Source: an uncultured Bacilli bacterium
Lineage (GTDB): Bacteria > Bacillota_I > Bacilli_A > RF39 > UBA660
DNA length: 56,321 bases
Reading direction: 5' to 3'
Assembly (NCBI GenBank): GCA_947629445.1
Contig: CANRDU010000008.1
Span: forward strand, 1 to 56,321
The notes beneath the pieces are model-generated. The model saw only the letters and a list, made by a program, of their open reading frames with translations, did not search any database and was not told where the DNA came from. The first letter of the stretch is position 1; each line of letters starts with the position of its first letter. The position numbers and the translations under genes were made by a program. Shown here in pieces: positions 8,362 through 18,741 of this stretch.

Positions 8362-10640
8362 TTCATTTTTAATTGTAAAACATGGATTTCTTCCAATTTT
8401 TCATGTAAATCTTGAAGTGTTGCAGTTAAACAATCCTTTTCTTTTTGTAGGGAATGAAAAGATAACCGTTCTGCTAAAATATCCGTCGAAGCAAGTACTC
8501 CTTTGGCCTCTTCTAAAGCAACAGGATAATCATCAAATTCTACGTCTACATATTCTTTAAAATAATTTTTATTGCGTCTAATTCGCCCTGAAATAATGTT
8601 AATACTAAGTATACAAGTCTCTAATTCCGTAGAAAGAAGACGCACTTGATTCGTAAGATTAGAAATCTCACAATCTAACCTACGGAGCGCCAATCGATGA
8701 AATAACGAAAATCTCACTAGTCGCTCTCTTTCTTGTTCTTTAGAATGAAGTTTACTTTCTAATGTAACCAATTTTTCTTCTAAGAAATGTTTTTCTAATT
8801 GTCTATCCTCTAATACAGAACAATCTGTTTCGTAATCTTTAAATGCTAAACGATAAAAATGCTCATGAAAGGCAATTCTTTTACTAGTTTCGTATTTTTC
8901 GATGATTATCGCTTTACTGCTGTATGCCTGCTCTACTTCTTCCGACTTTGACCTTTCAAAAGAAATAGTGTTGGATAATTCTAATTCCTGGTTAGCTAAT
9001 TGACTAAATAAGAGTTGATTTAAACTCTCAAAATCAAACACTTGCCCCATTCGGCAGGCTCTTTCCAACTCCTCATTGAGCAAAATATGAGGATATACCG
9101 TAAGAAAATCCCCCAACCCGGGAATAATTTGATTCGCCTCACTAGGAAGAAAATCTTTTAATTGATGATAAAGAGTTGTGAATTTATTCATATTGATGGG
9201 AGCATGAAAAGTCTGTTCTATATGATAAAGAGGATTCTTCATCAAAACATAACGAATGATATCGGTAGGATATTGTCCTTGTAACAAATGTTTTACCGTC
9301 ATATCACTCTGCATTAATCGTTTATTTTCTAGATAAAGAGAGATGATATCTTCCTCTTGATATGTTCCTTTTTTTAAGGTTAAAAATTGATTCCAAAACA
9401 AGTGATATCTTTGCGCATCTATCGTAGAAACTTCGACTGGAGTGCCTTGCAGTTTGCTTTCTATTTGATTAATAAGGGCATTCATCAAAGAAAGCGAATC
9501 ATGTTCATATAATGTTAAATCAATTTCTAAAATGTCTAATTGTGGAAAATTCTCCTTTAAATGACAAGCAATTCGATAATTTTCATTTAAAGTTTTACTA
9601 CCATCTGTAAAACAAAAAATACCAATAGGATGAAATCCATCTACCACAACTTCACTATAAATGCGAGTAGTAACGCCCCAATACTTACACTCTTTTCTTC
9701 GTTTCTGACAGTCAGCAATTACCTTTTCAGGAGCATCCAATACAAGATAATGATTACTCTTAAAAACATCTTGATTATCTACTCCCATATCTTCACCCAT
9801 AGCACCAACAATCTTAGTAGGTTCTAATAAGAATCCTACGCCTTTATGAAAGCAATCCGTTAAACCTGGAACAAATAAAGATCCGGATACATACCTACTA
9901 TGAAATTCTCCTGATAAATTATTATCTCGCATACTATGCCCAATAAAAGCAAAATATCCTCCATTTTGATAATCGTGTGGATTGGTAAGAAAAGACTTCC
10001 AATGGGCTTCTATCAATTCGCTCATCTCTTTTTCTAAAAATTTCAATTGCGAAAGATCAGATTTTTCCATAATCGCATGATATTGCCTTTGCCATTGATC
10101 CACAGAATCAAAAAGAGAAATACTTTCTAACATTCTTGTAATCATAATAGTATGATGATTTAAACTTTGAAGTGTTTGTCCTAAATAAATCAATTCTAAA
10201 ATATTATCCATCACATCATAGATATCTTTATCGGATTGCTTATCAAGATGTTTTAATAACTCTTGTCCGTACTGTACCCGTGCTTCCCTATTTTCTAATG
10301 CTTTTACACTATCGACTTTTCGTTCTAACAAATATTGTGTCATTCTCTTTTCAAACTCTTCGCGAAGGGATTTGGAAATTTCCTTTTCATCATAATAAAT
10401 GATAGGATTGTTATCCACTAAAAACATCAATTCCGTTAAAAGAGAATGGTATTGTTGCAAAGTAAATTGGCAATACGGACCTTCTTCCTCTATTTTTTCC
10501 TCTAATTCTTGAATAAAGATTACTTCTATGCCTTTTGCTTGTAATACATTTCGTATTTTTAACAAATATTCCTTAGCTATTTGTATATATAATGTTTGAC
10601 CCAATTTTACCTTTTTTATTAAAGTCGAGACCGACTCCAT
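8343..10640 (-). CDS. Uncharacterised 765-aa coiled-coil protein, paralogue of the 640..2928 product
   Basis: Intact ORF; DYQNGGYFAFIGHSMRDNNLSGEFHSRYVSGSLFVPGLTD and GFHPIGIFCFTDGSKTLNENYR shared with the paralogue. Confidence 0.85.
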   Translation of the reverse strand: MESVSTLIKKVKLGQTLYIQIAKEYLLKIRNVLQAKGIEVIFIQELEEKIEEEGPYCQFTLQQYHSLLTELMFLVDNNPIIYYDEKEISKSLREEFEKRMTQYLLERKVDSVKALENREARVQYGQELLKHLDKQSDKDIYDVMDNILELIYLGQTLQSLNHHTIMITRMLESISLFDSVDQWQRQYHAIMEKSDLSQLKFLEKEMSELIEAHWKSFLTNPHDYQNGGYFAFIGHSMRDNNLSGEFHSRYVSGSLFVPGLTDCFHKGVGFLLEPTKIVGAMGEDMGVDNQDVFKSNHYLVLDAPEKVIADCQKRRKECKYWGVTTRIYSEVVVDGFHPIGIFCFTDGSKTLNENYRIACHLKENFPQLDILEIDLTLYEHDSLSLMNALINQIESKLQGTPVEVSTIDAQRYHLFWNQFLTLKKGTYQEEDIISLYLENKRLMQSDMTVKHLLQGQYPTDIIRYVLMKNPLYHIEQTFHAPINMNKFTTLYHQLKDFLPSEANQIIPGLGDFLTVYPHILLNEELERACRMGQVFDFESLNQLLFSQLANQELELSNTISFERSKSEEVEQAYSSKAIIIEKYETSKRIAFHEHFYRLAFKDYETDCSVLEDRQLEKHFLEEKLVTLESKLHSKEQERERLVRFSLFHRLALRRLDCEISNLTNQVRLLSTELETCILSINIISGRIRRNKNYFKEYVDVEFDDYPVALEEAKGVLASTDILAERLSFHSLQKEKDCLTATLQDLHEKLEEIHVLQLKMKRTMDE

Positions 10641-10660
10641 ACATAATCACCTAATTTCAT

Positions 10661-10689
10661 AGTATACAAAACTTTAAAAGGAAAAGCAA
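10661..10689 (-). promoter_or_regulatory. Predicted sigma-A promoter TTGCTT-17 bp-TATACT
   Basis: Minus strand TTGCTTTTCCTTTTAAAGTTTTGTATACT; near-copy of 2948-2976. Confidence 0.65.
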
Positions 10690-10742
10690 TAAAAAAACTA
10701 TCTAAGTTTTAATTTTTAGAATCAATAAACTTTAGATAGTTT
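10690..10742 (-). terminator. Terminator after rsgA
   Basis: AAAACTATCTAAAGTTT...AAACTTAGATAGTTTTTTT long stem plus T tract. Confidence 0.7.
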
Positions 10743-11548
10743 TCATAGCGACTTTCTAAGATTTCACCGGTTTGAACTCTTCTTTTAATTTCACAATCTT
10801 CTTCATTACGGTGCATACAGTCCTGATATCGACACAAGTGCCTATACTCATTAAATTCTATAAAGTTGTCTCGAATATCTTCCTTACTCATCTCCTGTAA
10901 ATCTAAAGAAGAAAAACCAGGAGTATCTGCAATTAATCCCCCTAGTATAGGGATTAATTCTACATATCTCGTGGTATGTCTTCCTCTTCCTAGAGCAACC
11001 GATACCTCACCTGTCTTTAAATTTAATGTTTCATCCAAACGATTCAGTAACGTACTTTTTCCGGCACCACTTTGTCCAGCAAAAACGGTAACCTTATTAG
11101 CAAAGATTTCTGTTAGGGAAGCATCTGTATTATCATATACTTGATATCCTATTTTTCGGTAATATTGCTTATATTTTTCAATTCTTTCCCGTTCAGATTC
11201 CGATACCAAATCCAATTTTGTAAAACAAATAATGGGAACAATACGATGATACTCGATAGTTACTAACAATTTATCTAATAGATTAGAAGAAAAAGTTGGT
11301 ATCTCTACACTTGTAACAATCACCACTTGATCAACATTCGCAACACTCGGTCGAATGAGTTCATTTCTACGTTTTTCAATTTCTAATAGATAGTGATTTT
11401 CATAATCAATTATCACAAAATCCCCAACGAAAGGGGTAAGTCCTAACTTTCGAAACTTGCCCCTAGGTTTACAAACGATAGTTTCTCCCTCTACCTCTAC
11501 AAAATAATCATTACTTAATTGTTTAACAATTCTTCCTCTTTTATTCAT
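10709..11548 (-). CDS. rsgA: Ribosome small subunit-dependent GTPase RsgA
   Basis: GQSGAGKSTLLN P-loop, DTPGFSSLDL, C-terminal CRYQDCMHRNEEDC zinc site. Start set at MNKRGRIVK; the track extends to 11578. Confidence 0.92.
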   Translation of the reverse strand: MNKRGRIVKQLSNDYFVEVEGETIVCKPRGKFRKLGLTPFVGDFVIIDYENHYLLEIEKRRNELIRPSVANVDQVVIVTSVEIPTFSSNLLDKLLVTIEYHRIVPIICFTKLDLVSESERERIEKYKQYYRKIGYQVYDNTDASLTEIFANKVTVFAGQSGAGKSTLLNRLDETLNLKTGEVSVALGRGRHTTRYVELIPILGGLIADTPGFSSLDLQEMSKEDIRDNFIEFNEYRHLCRYQDCMHRNEEDCEIKRRVQTGEILESRYENYLKFIDSKN

Positions 11549-13334
11549 TGGTTCCTGCATTTTCATCTGGATTTTCATTGGTATTTGTATCTGTATTTGG
11601 GGTTACTTCTGGTTCTGGGAAAGGTTTTGCAATCGTAATCGTTAATGTTACACCTTTTTTAACTTCTCCACCAGCTGGTCTACCCTGTTTTAAAATCGTT
11701 CCTTCTTTATATTGATCTGTTTGTGATTCTTTGAATTCACAAACGATTTCATTATCATCACAGAACTGTTGAATCTTATCTTTATCATAAGTACCATCTA
11801 AGAAGTTTGGATATACCGTAATTAAAGTAGCATAGGTAAGTTCAATAACAGATCCTTCTTTTAGACGAGTATTTGGTTCCTTACTTTGAGCGATAATCAT
11901 GCCCTCATAAGCATCCTTATATTCATCTTCAGTAGTAGATACTTTCTTAGCAGTTGTCACTACCTTAATTCCTTCGTTTTCAAGTTCTAGTTTTACTACT
12001 TCTACATTTCTCTTTTGCGCTACATAGTCTTCAATCTGATATCCTGTTAAGCCCGATGAAATAAGAACAGTAACAGTAGAACCTTTTTTAACTTTATCAT
12101 TCGTTCTTGCATCTTTATAATCGATAATATATCCTTCTTGGACATTATCACTTGGTTCTTCCTCATACTCTACTTTGAGACCTAAATCTGTTAGAGTTTG
12201 TTCTACTACTTCTCTACTTCTTTCCGCAATATAAGGTAGAGATATGGTTTCATTTTTACTACTATTTAGTAAGTAGAATGCTAAAACAACTACCGTTACC
12301 AAAGTTACAATACAAGTGATAATGGCAATAATAACAGCAATTTTTAGTCCCTTTCCAGACTTTTTCTTCTTTGTCTTTTGCACTTCTTCCTCAATATCCT
12401 CATTTCTTTCTTCTCTTGTTTCTTTGATTTTATCTAAGGTTGGTAGTGATTTGGTTTCTTCTAAATCATTTTCTGGGTACTTATACACGATTCTCTTTTC
12501 CCCCTCTCTTTCTTTACTTAATGCTGTTTTTAAGTCTTCATACATTTCTGATACGGAATCATAACGATTCTTTGGATTTTTCGCACAAGCTCTTAAAACA
12601 ATATTTTCAATACTTTGTGGAATTAAATCATTCTGAGCACAAAGGCTTGGAATTTTTTCTTTCATTTGTTTAATAGCAATCTCAACAGCATTTTCTCCCT
12701 TAAAAGGAAGTTTTCCGGTAAGACACTCATACATTAAAATTCCTAAAGAATAAATATCACTCTTAATGGTTGCCCCAGAACCATTCGCCTGTTCTGGTGG
12801 TAGATAGTGAACAGAACCCATTACCGAATTTGTCTGCGTTAACTCTGCACTATTCATGGCAATGGCAATTCCAAAATCCGTTATTTTTACTCGTCCATCT
12901 TCTAAAATTAATACATTTTGTGGTTTAATATCTCTATGAATTAAATAGCTATCGTGTGCACAAGCAATAGCGCTCGTAAGTTGCATCATAATATCTACTG
13001 TCTCAGATAAAGATAAAGCTCCTCTTTTTTTAATTAAACTTTTTAATGTTTTTCCATCGATATATTCCATAACAATGAAATAATTACCATTGTCTTCCCC
13101 TACATCATACATCTCAACAATATTAGGATGATTTAAGGAACTAGCAGCTTTAGCTTCCCGTTGAAACCTCTTTACAAATTTTTCATCACTTGCAAGATCT
13201 CCACGTAATACTTTAACGGCTACTTCACGATCTAAAATGGTATCATAGGCAAGATATACGTTTGCCATACCACCTTCCCCAATTGTACGGATAATCTGAT
13301 ATCTGCCATCAATTTTCTGGCCTTTTATAATCAT
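11541..13334 (-). CDS. prkC: Serine/threonine protein kinase with PASTA repeats
   Basis: GEGGMANVYLAYD, HRDIKPQNVL, DFGIA; single TM helix; PASTA repeats; Asn/Thr-rich C-terminal tail. Confidence 0.93.
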   Translation of the reverse strand: MIIKGQKIDGRYQIIRTIGEGGMANVYLAYDTILDREVAVKVLRGDLASDEKFVKRFQREAKAASSLNHPNIVEMYDVGEDNGNYFIVMEYIDGKTLKSLIKKRGALSLSETVDIMMQLTSAIACAHDSYLIHRDIKPQNVLILEDGRVKITDFGIAIAMNSAELTQTNSVMGSVHYLPPEQANGSGATIKSDIYSLGILMYECLTGKLPFKGENAVEIAIKQMKEKIPSLCAQNDLIPQSIENIVLRACAKNPKNRYDSVSEMYEDLKTALSKEREGEKRIVYKYPENDLEETKSLPTLDKIKETREERNEDIEEEVQKTKKKKSGKGLKIAVIIAIITCIVTLVTVVVLAFYLLNSSKNETISLPYIAERSREVVEQTLTDLGLKVEYEEEPSDNVQEGYIIDYKDARTNDKVKKGSTVTVLISSGLTGYQIEDYVAQKRNVEVVKLELENEGIKVVTTAKKVSTTEDEYKDAYEGMIIAQSKEPNTRLKEGSVIELTYATLITVYPNFLDGTYDKDKIQQFCDDNEIVCEFKESQTDQYKEGTILKQGRPAGGEVKKGVTLTITIAKPFPEPEVTPNTDTNTNENPDENAGTNE

Positions 13335-14071
13335 AGACTAGCATCCTCCTTGATTAAATACGCAATAGAAATATTATCACTTCCACCACGATTATTACAT
13401 TTAAACACTAATTTTTCCAACTTTTGATGGATAGTGCCTTCCCCTCCTAATACTTTCATAATTTGATCATCATCTAACATATTGGTAAGTCCATCACTAC
13501 ATAACATAATACCTTGAACACCTAATTCTACATTAAAAATATCCATCTCTACATTTGTATTAGCGCCTAAGGCCTTCATAAGGACATTTTTACGTGGATG
13601 TGCTTTTGCTTCTTCTTCGGTTAATTCACCACTCTTTACTAATAGATTAACAAGAGTATGATCAACCGTAATTTTATGAAGTTTCTTATTTTTTACAACG
13701 TATCCAGAAGAATCTCCTATATTTCCAAATAATAAGAATGACGGGGTTAAGATTGCTATCACAACCGTTGTTCCCATGCCTTCACTCTCTGGATGATTAG
13801 CAACATATTTAAATATCTCAACATTCGCTTCACTTACTGTGCTTTGCATCCAATTAATTGCATCCTCTTTATTACCGACACTACTAATTTCACGAAAACG
13901 TTTACTAATGTGAGTAATGGCTATATTAGAAGCAACCTCGCCATCTTTATGGCCACCCATTCCATCCGCAACGCACATAAGAATTTCTCCTGCTGCATTT
14001 TCTACGATAACAACGCTATCTTCATTCCGTTCCCTTACTATTCCTGGATCTGTTAAATAACCGTATTTCAT
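13331..14071 (-). CDS. prpC: PP2C-family protein phosphatase
   Basis: RERNEDS, ADGMGGHKDGEVAS, GNIGDSS, GGSDNIS motifs; overlaps prkC. Confidence 0.93.
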   Translation of the reverse strand: MKYGYLTDPGIVRERNEDSVVIVENAAGEILMCVADGMGGHKDGEVASNIAITHISKRFREISSVGNKEDAINWMQSTVSEANVEIFKYVANHPESEGMGTTVVIAILTPSFLLFGNIGDSSGYVVKNKKLHKITVDHTLVNLLVKSGELTEEEAKAHPRKNVLMKALGANTNVEMDIFNVELGVQGIMLCSDGLTNMLDDDQIMKVLGGEGTIHQKLEKLVFKCNNRGGSDNISIAYLIKEDASL

Positions 14072-15096
14072 AATGATTCCTCCTCGTAATTGGATCTAAG
14101 TTGTCCACAAGCAGCTTGGACTTTGCTACCAAATTCTCTTCTAATAGTTACACTTATTTTGTTTTTCTTAAGTTCATCATAGAAATCTAAAATTGTCTTT
14201 TGATTACTCTTCCTATATTCAATATGACTTGTTTCATTGTAAGGAATTAAATTGACATAACAATTTATCCCTCGTAGTAATTGACTTAACTCTCTAGCAT
14301 GTTCCCTAGAATCATTAATCCCTTTTAGTAAGATATATTCAAAAGTAACTCTCCTATTAGTTTTCTCAATATAAAATGAGACAGCATCCATTACTTCTTC
14401 GATGGGATATGCTTTATTAATATTCATAAGACTACTTCGAATTTCATTATTAGGAGCATGAAGAGAAATCGCTAAATTCACTTGTTTTGGATAGAGAGCA
14501 AACTCTCTAATTTTAGGAACAATTCCACTAGTAGAAACCGTGATATGTCTACTACCTAAATCCATTCCTTTCGGTGTATTTACAATATCGATAAATTTAA
14601 TGACTTCTTCATAATTGTCAAATGGTTCTCCAATTCCCATTAATACGATATGAGAAATGTGAATCTTTAAGTCCTCTTCTACCATGAGTATCTGTCTTGT
14701 CATTTCACTTGCTTCTAGATTGCGAACTTTTTTAAGACGACCACTTTCACAGAAACGACAACCCATGTTGCACCCTACTTGCGTAGAAATACAAAGACTA
14801 TTGCCATAATCATGATTCATAAGTACCGCTTCTATCTTATTGCCATCCTTTAGACCAAATAAATATTTAGAAACATCGGTATCTACTTTCTTAGCAAGAA
14901 TTTCTAAAGATTCTAAAGAAAAGTCTTCCTGAAGCATAGCGATATTACTCTTACCAACATTACTCATTTCTGTAAAAGAAGAAACTCTTTTTTTATATAA
15001 CCATTCAAATACTTGTGTAGCTTTGAATTTTCCTTGACCCTTATCGATAAAATATTGTTCTAATTCTGTGATTGTCACTCCATATATATTTTTCAT
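14068..15096 (-). CDS. rlmN: 23S rRNA (adenine2503-C2)-methyltransferase, radical SAM
   Basis: GCNMGCRFCESG radical SAM motif; MGIGEPFDNY; AACGQLRS C-terminus. Confidence 0.92.
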   Translation of the reverse strand: MKNIYGVTITELEQYFIDKGQGKFKATQVFEWLYKKRVSSFTEMSNVGKSNIAMLQEDFSLESLEILAKKVDTDVSKYLFGLKDGNKIEAVLMNHDYGNSLCISTQVGCNMGCRFCESGRLKKVRNLEASEMTRQILMVEEDLKIHISHIVLMGIGEPFDNYEEVIKFIDIVNTPKGMDLGSRHITVSTSGIVPKIREFALYPKQVNLAISLHAPNNEIRSSLMNINKAYPIEEVMDAVSFYIEKTNRRVTFEYILLKGINDSREHARELSQLLRGINCYVNLIPYNETSHIEYRKSNQKTILDFYDELKKNKISVTIRREFGSKVQAACGQLRSNYEEESL

Positions 15097-15214
15097 ACCT
15101 ACACCTAATAAACATTATATCAAAAAGTACAAAAAAAGGAAAATATTATTGTTTTTTTCACAAAAAAGTCAATTATGATTTATATTGTTTTGTCATTTTT
15201 ATACATTTTATTGA

Positions 15215-15246
15215 CAAAAAAACTAGAAAATCTTCTAGTTTTTTAG
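15215..15246 (-). terminator. Terminator of nifJ
   Basis: AAACTAGAAGATTTTCTAGTTTTTTT stem-loop at the stop codon. Confidence 0.7.
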
Positions 15247-18200
15247 GTTTTTATCCATATTTTCATAATAATGGAAGGTTTGAATAGCATAGTCTTTATT
15301 CGCTTGTAATAAGGAATCTGCCTTCTCAGGATTAACTACTTTTAACATTTGGAATCTGGTTTGACTATTTAAGAATTCTTCATACAAATCAAAATCTACT
15401 TTCTTACTATCAAGGGTAAAGCCCTCTTCTGGATGATTTCTAAATGTTAAGAAGAAGCCACTAGCGGTTGCTAATTTTTCCATCTCTACGCTATTTTCCA
15501 TTCCACCCTTAATACCATGAGAAATACATGGGGTATAAGCGATAATAATAGCAGGTCCTTGATATTCATTAGCTTCTTTAAAGGCTTTAATGACTTGTTG
15601 TGGATTAGCTCCTAAGGATACTTGCGCTACATAAGCATGAGGATAACTCATGGCAATACGCGCTAAATCTTTTTGATTGCTATTTTTACCAGAAGCAGCA
15701 AAGGAAGCAATCGCACCTTTAGGGCTTGCCTTAGAAGATTGACCACCCGTATTGGAATAAACTTGACTATCTAGTACTAAAATCTTAATATTATCATTCG
15801 TGGAAAGTACATGATCAATACCACTAAAGCCAATATCGTATGCCCAACCATCGCCACCAATACACCAAATATTACGATAAATAATATAATCTTTCAAAGT
15901 TTTTAAAGCATCTGGGATATTGTCTGTTAAATTCTCATATACTTCTTTTGTATTTTCATAAGAAGTTGGATTCTCTAACCATTTTTGGAACCAAGCTCTA
16001 TTTTCATTATCCATATTTTTTTCCATGATAGAAGCAATTCGAGAACGTAATTTATCATTAGCAACTAACATTCCATAACCATATTCTGCATTATCTTCAA
16101 ATAAACTACTAGCCCATGGAATCGTATAAGGCATAGAAGGAGCACTTGCTCCATAAATAGAGGAACATCCTGTTGCATTACTAATCATTAAATGTTCTCC
16201 AAATAATTGCGTTAGTAATTTAATATAAGCCGTTTCTCCACATCCACTACAAGCTCCACTAAAAGCAAATTTTGGTTCTTTAAATTGGCTACCTTTCACC
16301 GTATATGGATTTCCAAGTCCCTTATCTTTAATATGAAGGTGTAAATAATCAAATACTTCCTGTTCTTTCTTATCTAATTTATCCATAACAAGAGCTTTTT
16401 CACCTTTTAAACCAGGACATACCTTTGCACATAATCCACATCCCGTACAATCAGCTACAGAAGCACTAATGATATAGTAATAATCATCCATACCAACAGC
16501 TTTAATGGCACGTTCTTGAATGTATTCTGGAGCCTCTTCATACTCTTCTTGACTGAGTAAGAAAGGTCTTATTACCCCATGCGGACAGAATAGAGAACAT
16601 TGATTACAATTAATACAATTGATACTAATCCAATCCGGTGTATATTCACTAATAAAACGTCTTTCCATACTACTGGTTCCGCATTCAAAGCGTCCATCAG
16701 CACGGTTGACAAAATCAGAAGTTTTAAGAGAATCCCCTTTGCGATAATGCATCGTCTCAATAATAGAATCGTATGTTTCTTCTTTTGCATTTTCTATATT
16801 TGGAACTTCTAGCTCACGAATATTTCCTTTAGCACCCCTAATTGCTTTTTGATTAGCCTCTACCACTTCTCTACCCTTTTTAGAGAATTTAGAAACAATC
16901 GATTTTTCCATATGTTCTAAAGCTTCCTCATAAGGAACAATACCGGTAAGCGCAAAAATAGCGCTTTCCATAATAGTACTAATTTTATTCTTAAGTCCTA
17001 CTTCTTCTGCTACTGCATTCGCATTGATAACATAAACTTTGGCATGAGCATCACAAATCTTTTTCTTAAGAGAATCTTTCATAAGTGAAATAATATCCGA
17101 ATCACTTCTCGTACTATTAATTAAAACAACCGCATTCTCTTTTAATTTAGAGATTAAATCATATTGTTTTAAATATCCATCTTTCGTAATAACTAGAAGA
17201 CTTGGTTCCTCTACATAGTAAGTAGAACGAATCTTAGCATCACTGAAACGTAAGTGACTAGCTGTGACTCCTCCACTCTTTTTAGAATCATATTGAAAAT
17301 ATCCTTGAACATAATTTTCGGTATTATCTCCAATAATCTTAATGATGGATTTAGAAGCACTGACCATACCATCACTACCATATCCATAGAATAACCATTC
17401 TTGAGAAGAAGTAGTATGAATTGGAATTGGCTCTAAACTCAAATGCGTAACATCATCTTCGATACCAATAGTAAAATTATGTTTTGGCTCTTTTAACATT
17501 TCAAATACAGCATAAATTTGATCAGGAGTCGTATTCTTACTAGAAAGTCCATATCTTCCCCCTACTACCTTTACACCTCTTTTGGATAAAATAGAGGATA
17601 CATCGAGGTAAAGAGGTTCCCCATTACTTCCTGCTTCTTTCGTTCTATCTAAGACGGCTACTGATTCTACTGTTTTAGGAATCGCTTGTAAAAAGTATTT
17701 GGTACTAAAAGGACGATAAAGATGTACTTCGACTAATCCAATATCCTCTTTTAAAGTATCAATAACTTCCTTAATGGTTTCACATACAGAACCCATCGCC
17801 ACTATAATTCTTTTTGCTTGTGGATTTCCATAATAATTAAAAGGTAAATAATGGGTTCCCGCTTTCTCATTAATCTTCACCATATAATCATGAACAATAT
17901 CTGGTAAAGCATTATAATAAGAGTTGCGAGCTTCAGTAGCTTGAAAGTACACATCATCATTTTGAGCAGTGCCATAGATAACAGGGTGTTTTGGATTTAA
18001 TGCTTTATCACGAAATTTCTGCAATGCTTCTTGATCGATTAAATCCGCATAATCCGCTGCCTGTAATACTTCAATTTTTTGAATTTCATGACTCGTTCTA
18101 AAACCATCAAAGAAGTGCATAAAAGGAATACTTCCTTTAATGGCAGAAAGATGGGCAACTGCACTTAAATAGGCAGCATCTTGAACCGAAGAAGAAGCAA

Positions 18201-18618
18201 GCATGGCAAAACCAGTTCCTCGACACGCATAGATATCTTGATGATCTCCAAAAATAGAAAGAGCATGAGTAGATAAAGATCTAGCTGCTACATGCATAAC
18301 ACCTGGAAGCATCTCTCCAGCAATTTTATACATATTAGGAATCATCAACAATAATCCCTGAGAAGCTGTAAAAGTAGTCGTTAGACATCCAGCTCTTAAA
18401 GAACCATGGATAAATCCAGAAGCTCCTGCTTCACTTTGCATTTCCACAACTTTAACCGAATCCCCCAAAAGATTAATTCGGTCTTTACTCCATTCATCAA
18501 CATGTTCAGCCATAGGACTAGAAGGAGTAATCGGATAAATTCCTGCTACTTCCGTAAACATATACGCTGTATAACTACAAGCTTCATTTCCATCTACTGT
18601 TATCTTTTTTTTCATCAT
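15235..18618 (-). CDS. nifJ: Pyruvate:ferredoxin (flavodoxin) oxidoreductase
   Basis: 1127 aa; ITPSSPMAEHVDEW, two 4Fe-4S motifs (CINCNQCSLFCPHG, CTGCGLCAKVCPG), TPP domain GGDGWAYDIGF. Confidence 0.95.
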   Translation of the reverse strand: MMKKKITVDGNEACSYTAYMFTEVAGIYPITPSSPMAEHVDEWSKDRINLLGDSVKVVEMQSEAGASGFIHGSLRAGCLTTTFTASQGLLLMIPNMYKIAGEMLPGVMHVAARSLSTHALSIFGDHQDIYACRGTGFAMLASSSVQDAAYLSAVAHLSAIKGSIPFMHFFDGFRTSHEIQKIEVLQAADYADLIDQEALQKFRDKALNPKHPVIYGTAQNDDVYFQATEARNSYYNALPDIVHDYMVKINEKAGTHYLPFNYYGNPQAKRIIVAMGSVCETIKEVIDTLKEDIGLVEVHLYRPFSTKYFLQAIPKTVESVAVLDRTKEAGSNGEPLYLDVSSILSKRGVKVVGGRYGLSSKNTTPDQIYAVFEMLKEPKHNFTIGIEDDVTHLSLEPIPIHTTSSQEWLFYGYGSDGMVSASKSIIKIIGDNTENYVQGYFQYDSKKSGGVTASHLRFSDAKIRSTYYVEEPSLLVITKDGYLKQYDLISKLKENAVVLINSTRSDSDIISLMKDSLKKKICDAHAKVYVINANAVAEEVGLKNKISTIMESAIFALTGIVPYEEALEHMEKSIVSKFSKKGREVVEANQKAIRGAKGNIRELEVPNIENAKEETYDSIIETMHYRKGDSLKTSDFVNRADGRFECGTSSMERRFISEYTPDWISINCINCNQCSLFCPHGVIRPFLLSQEEYEEAPEYIQERAIKAVGMDDYYYIISASVADCTGCGLCAKVCPGLKGEKALVMDKLDKKEQEVFDYLHLHIKDKGLGNPYTVKGSQFKEPKFAFSGACSGCGETAYIKLLTQLFGEHLMISNATGCSSIYGASAPSMPYTIPWASSLFEDNAEYGYGMLVANDKLRSRIASIMEKNMDNENRAWFQKWLENPTSYENTKEVYENLTDNIPDALKTLKDYIIYRNIWCIGGDGWAYDIGFSGIDHVLSTNDNIKILVLDSQVYSNTGGQSSKASPKGAIASFAASGKNSNQKDLARIAMSYPHAYVAQVSLGANPQQVIKAFKEANEYQGPAIIIAYTPCISHGIKGGMENSVEMEKLATASGFFLTFRNHPEEGFTLDSKKVDFDLYEEFLNSQTRFQMLKVVNPEKADSLLQANKDYAIQTFHYYENMDKNLKN

Positions 18619-18741
18619 TTCACCTCAATTAAATTTTTATGCACACTTTTGTGTATTTTATATCATTCTCATTATATCATAAGTAAAGGAAAAAAATAAC
18701 AACCTTTTTATAACAGACAAAAATAGGAATGAGTCATAACA

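Noticed and set aside
640-10640. Canonical CBASS, CRISPR or restriction-modification system
   Set aside because: An OAS/CCA-like NTase is present, but I see no recognisable Cap2/Cap3, Cas, methyltransferase, nuclease, phospholipase or TM effector. No CRISPR repeats are visible. A novel system remains a hypothesis only.
16572-16812. Overlapping short ORFs in nifJ
   Set aside because: Alternative frames within a well-supported PFOR coding region.
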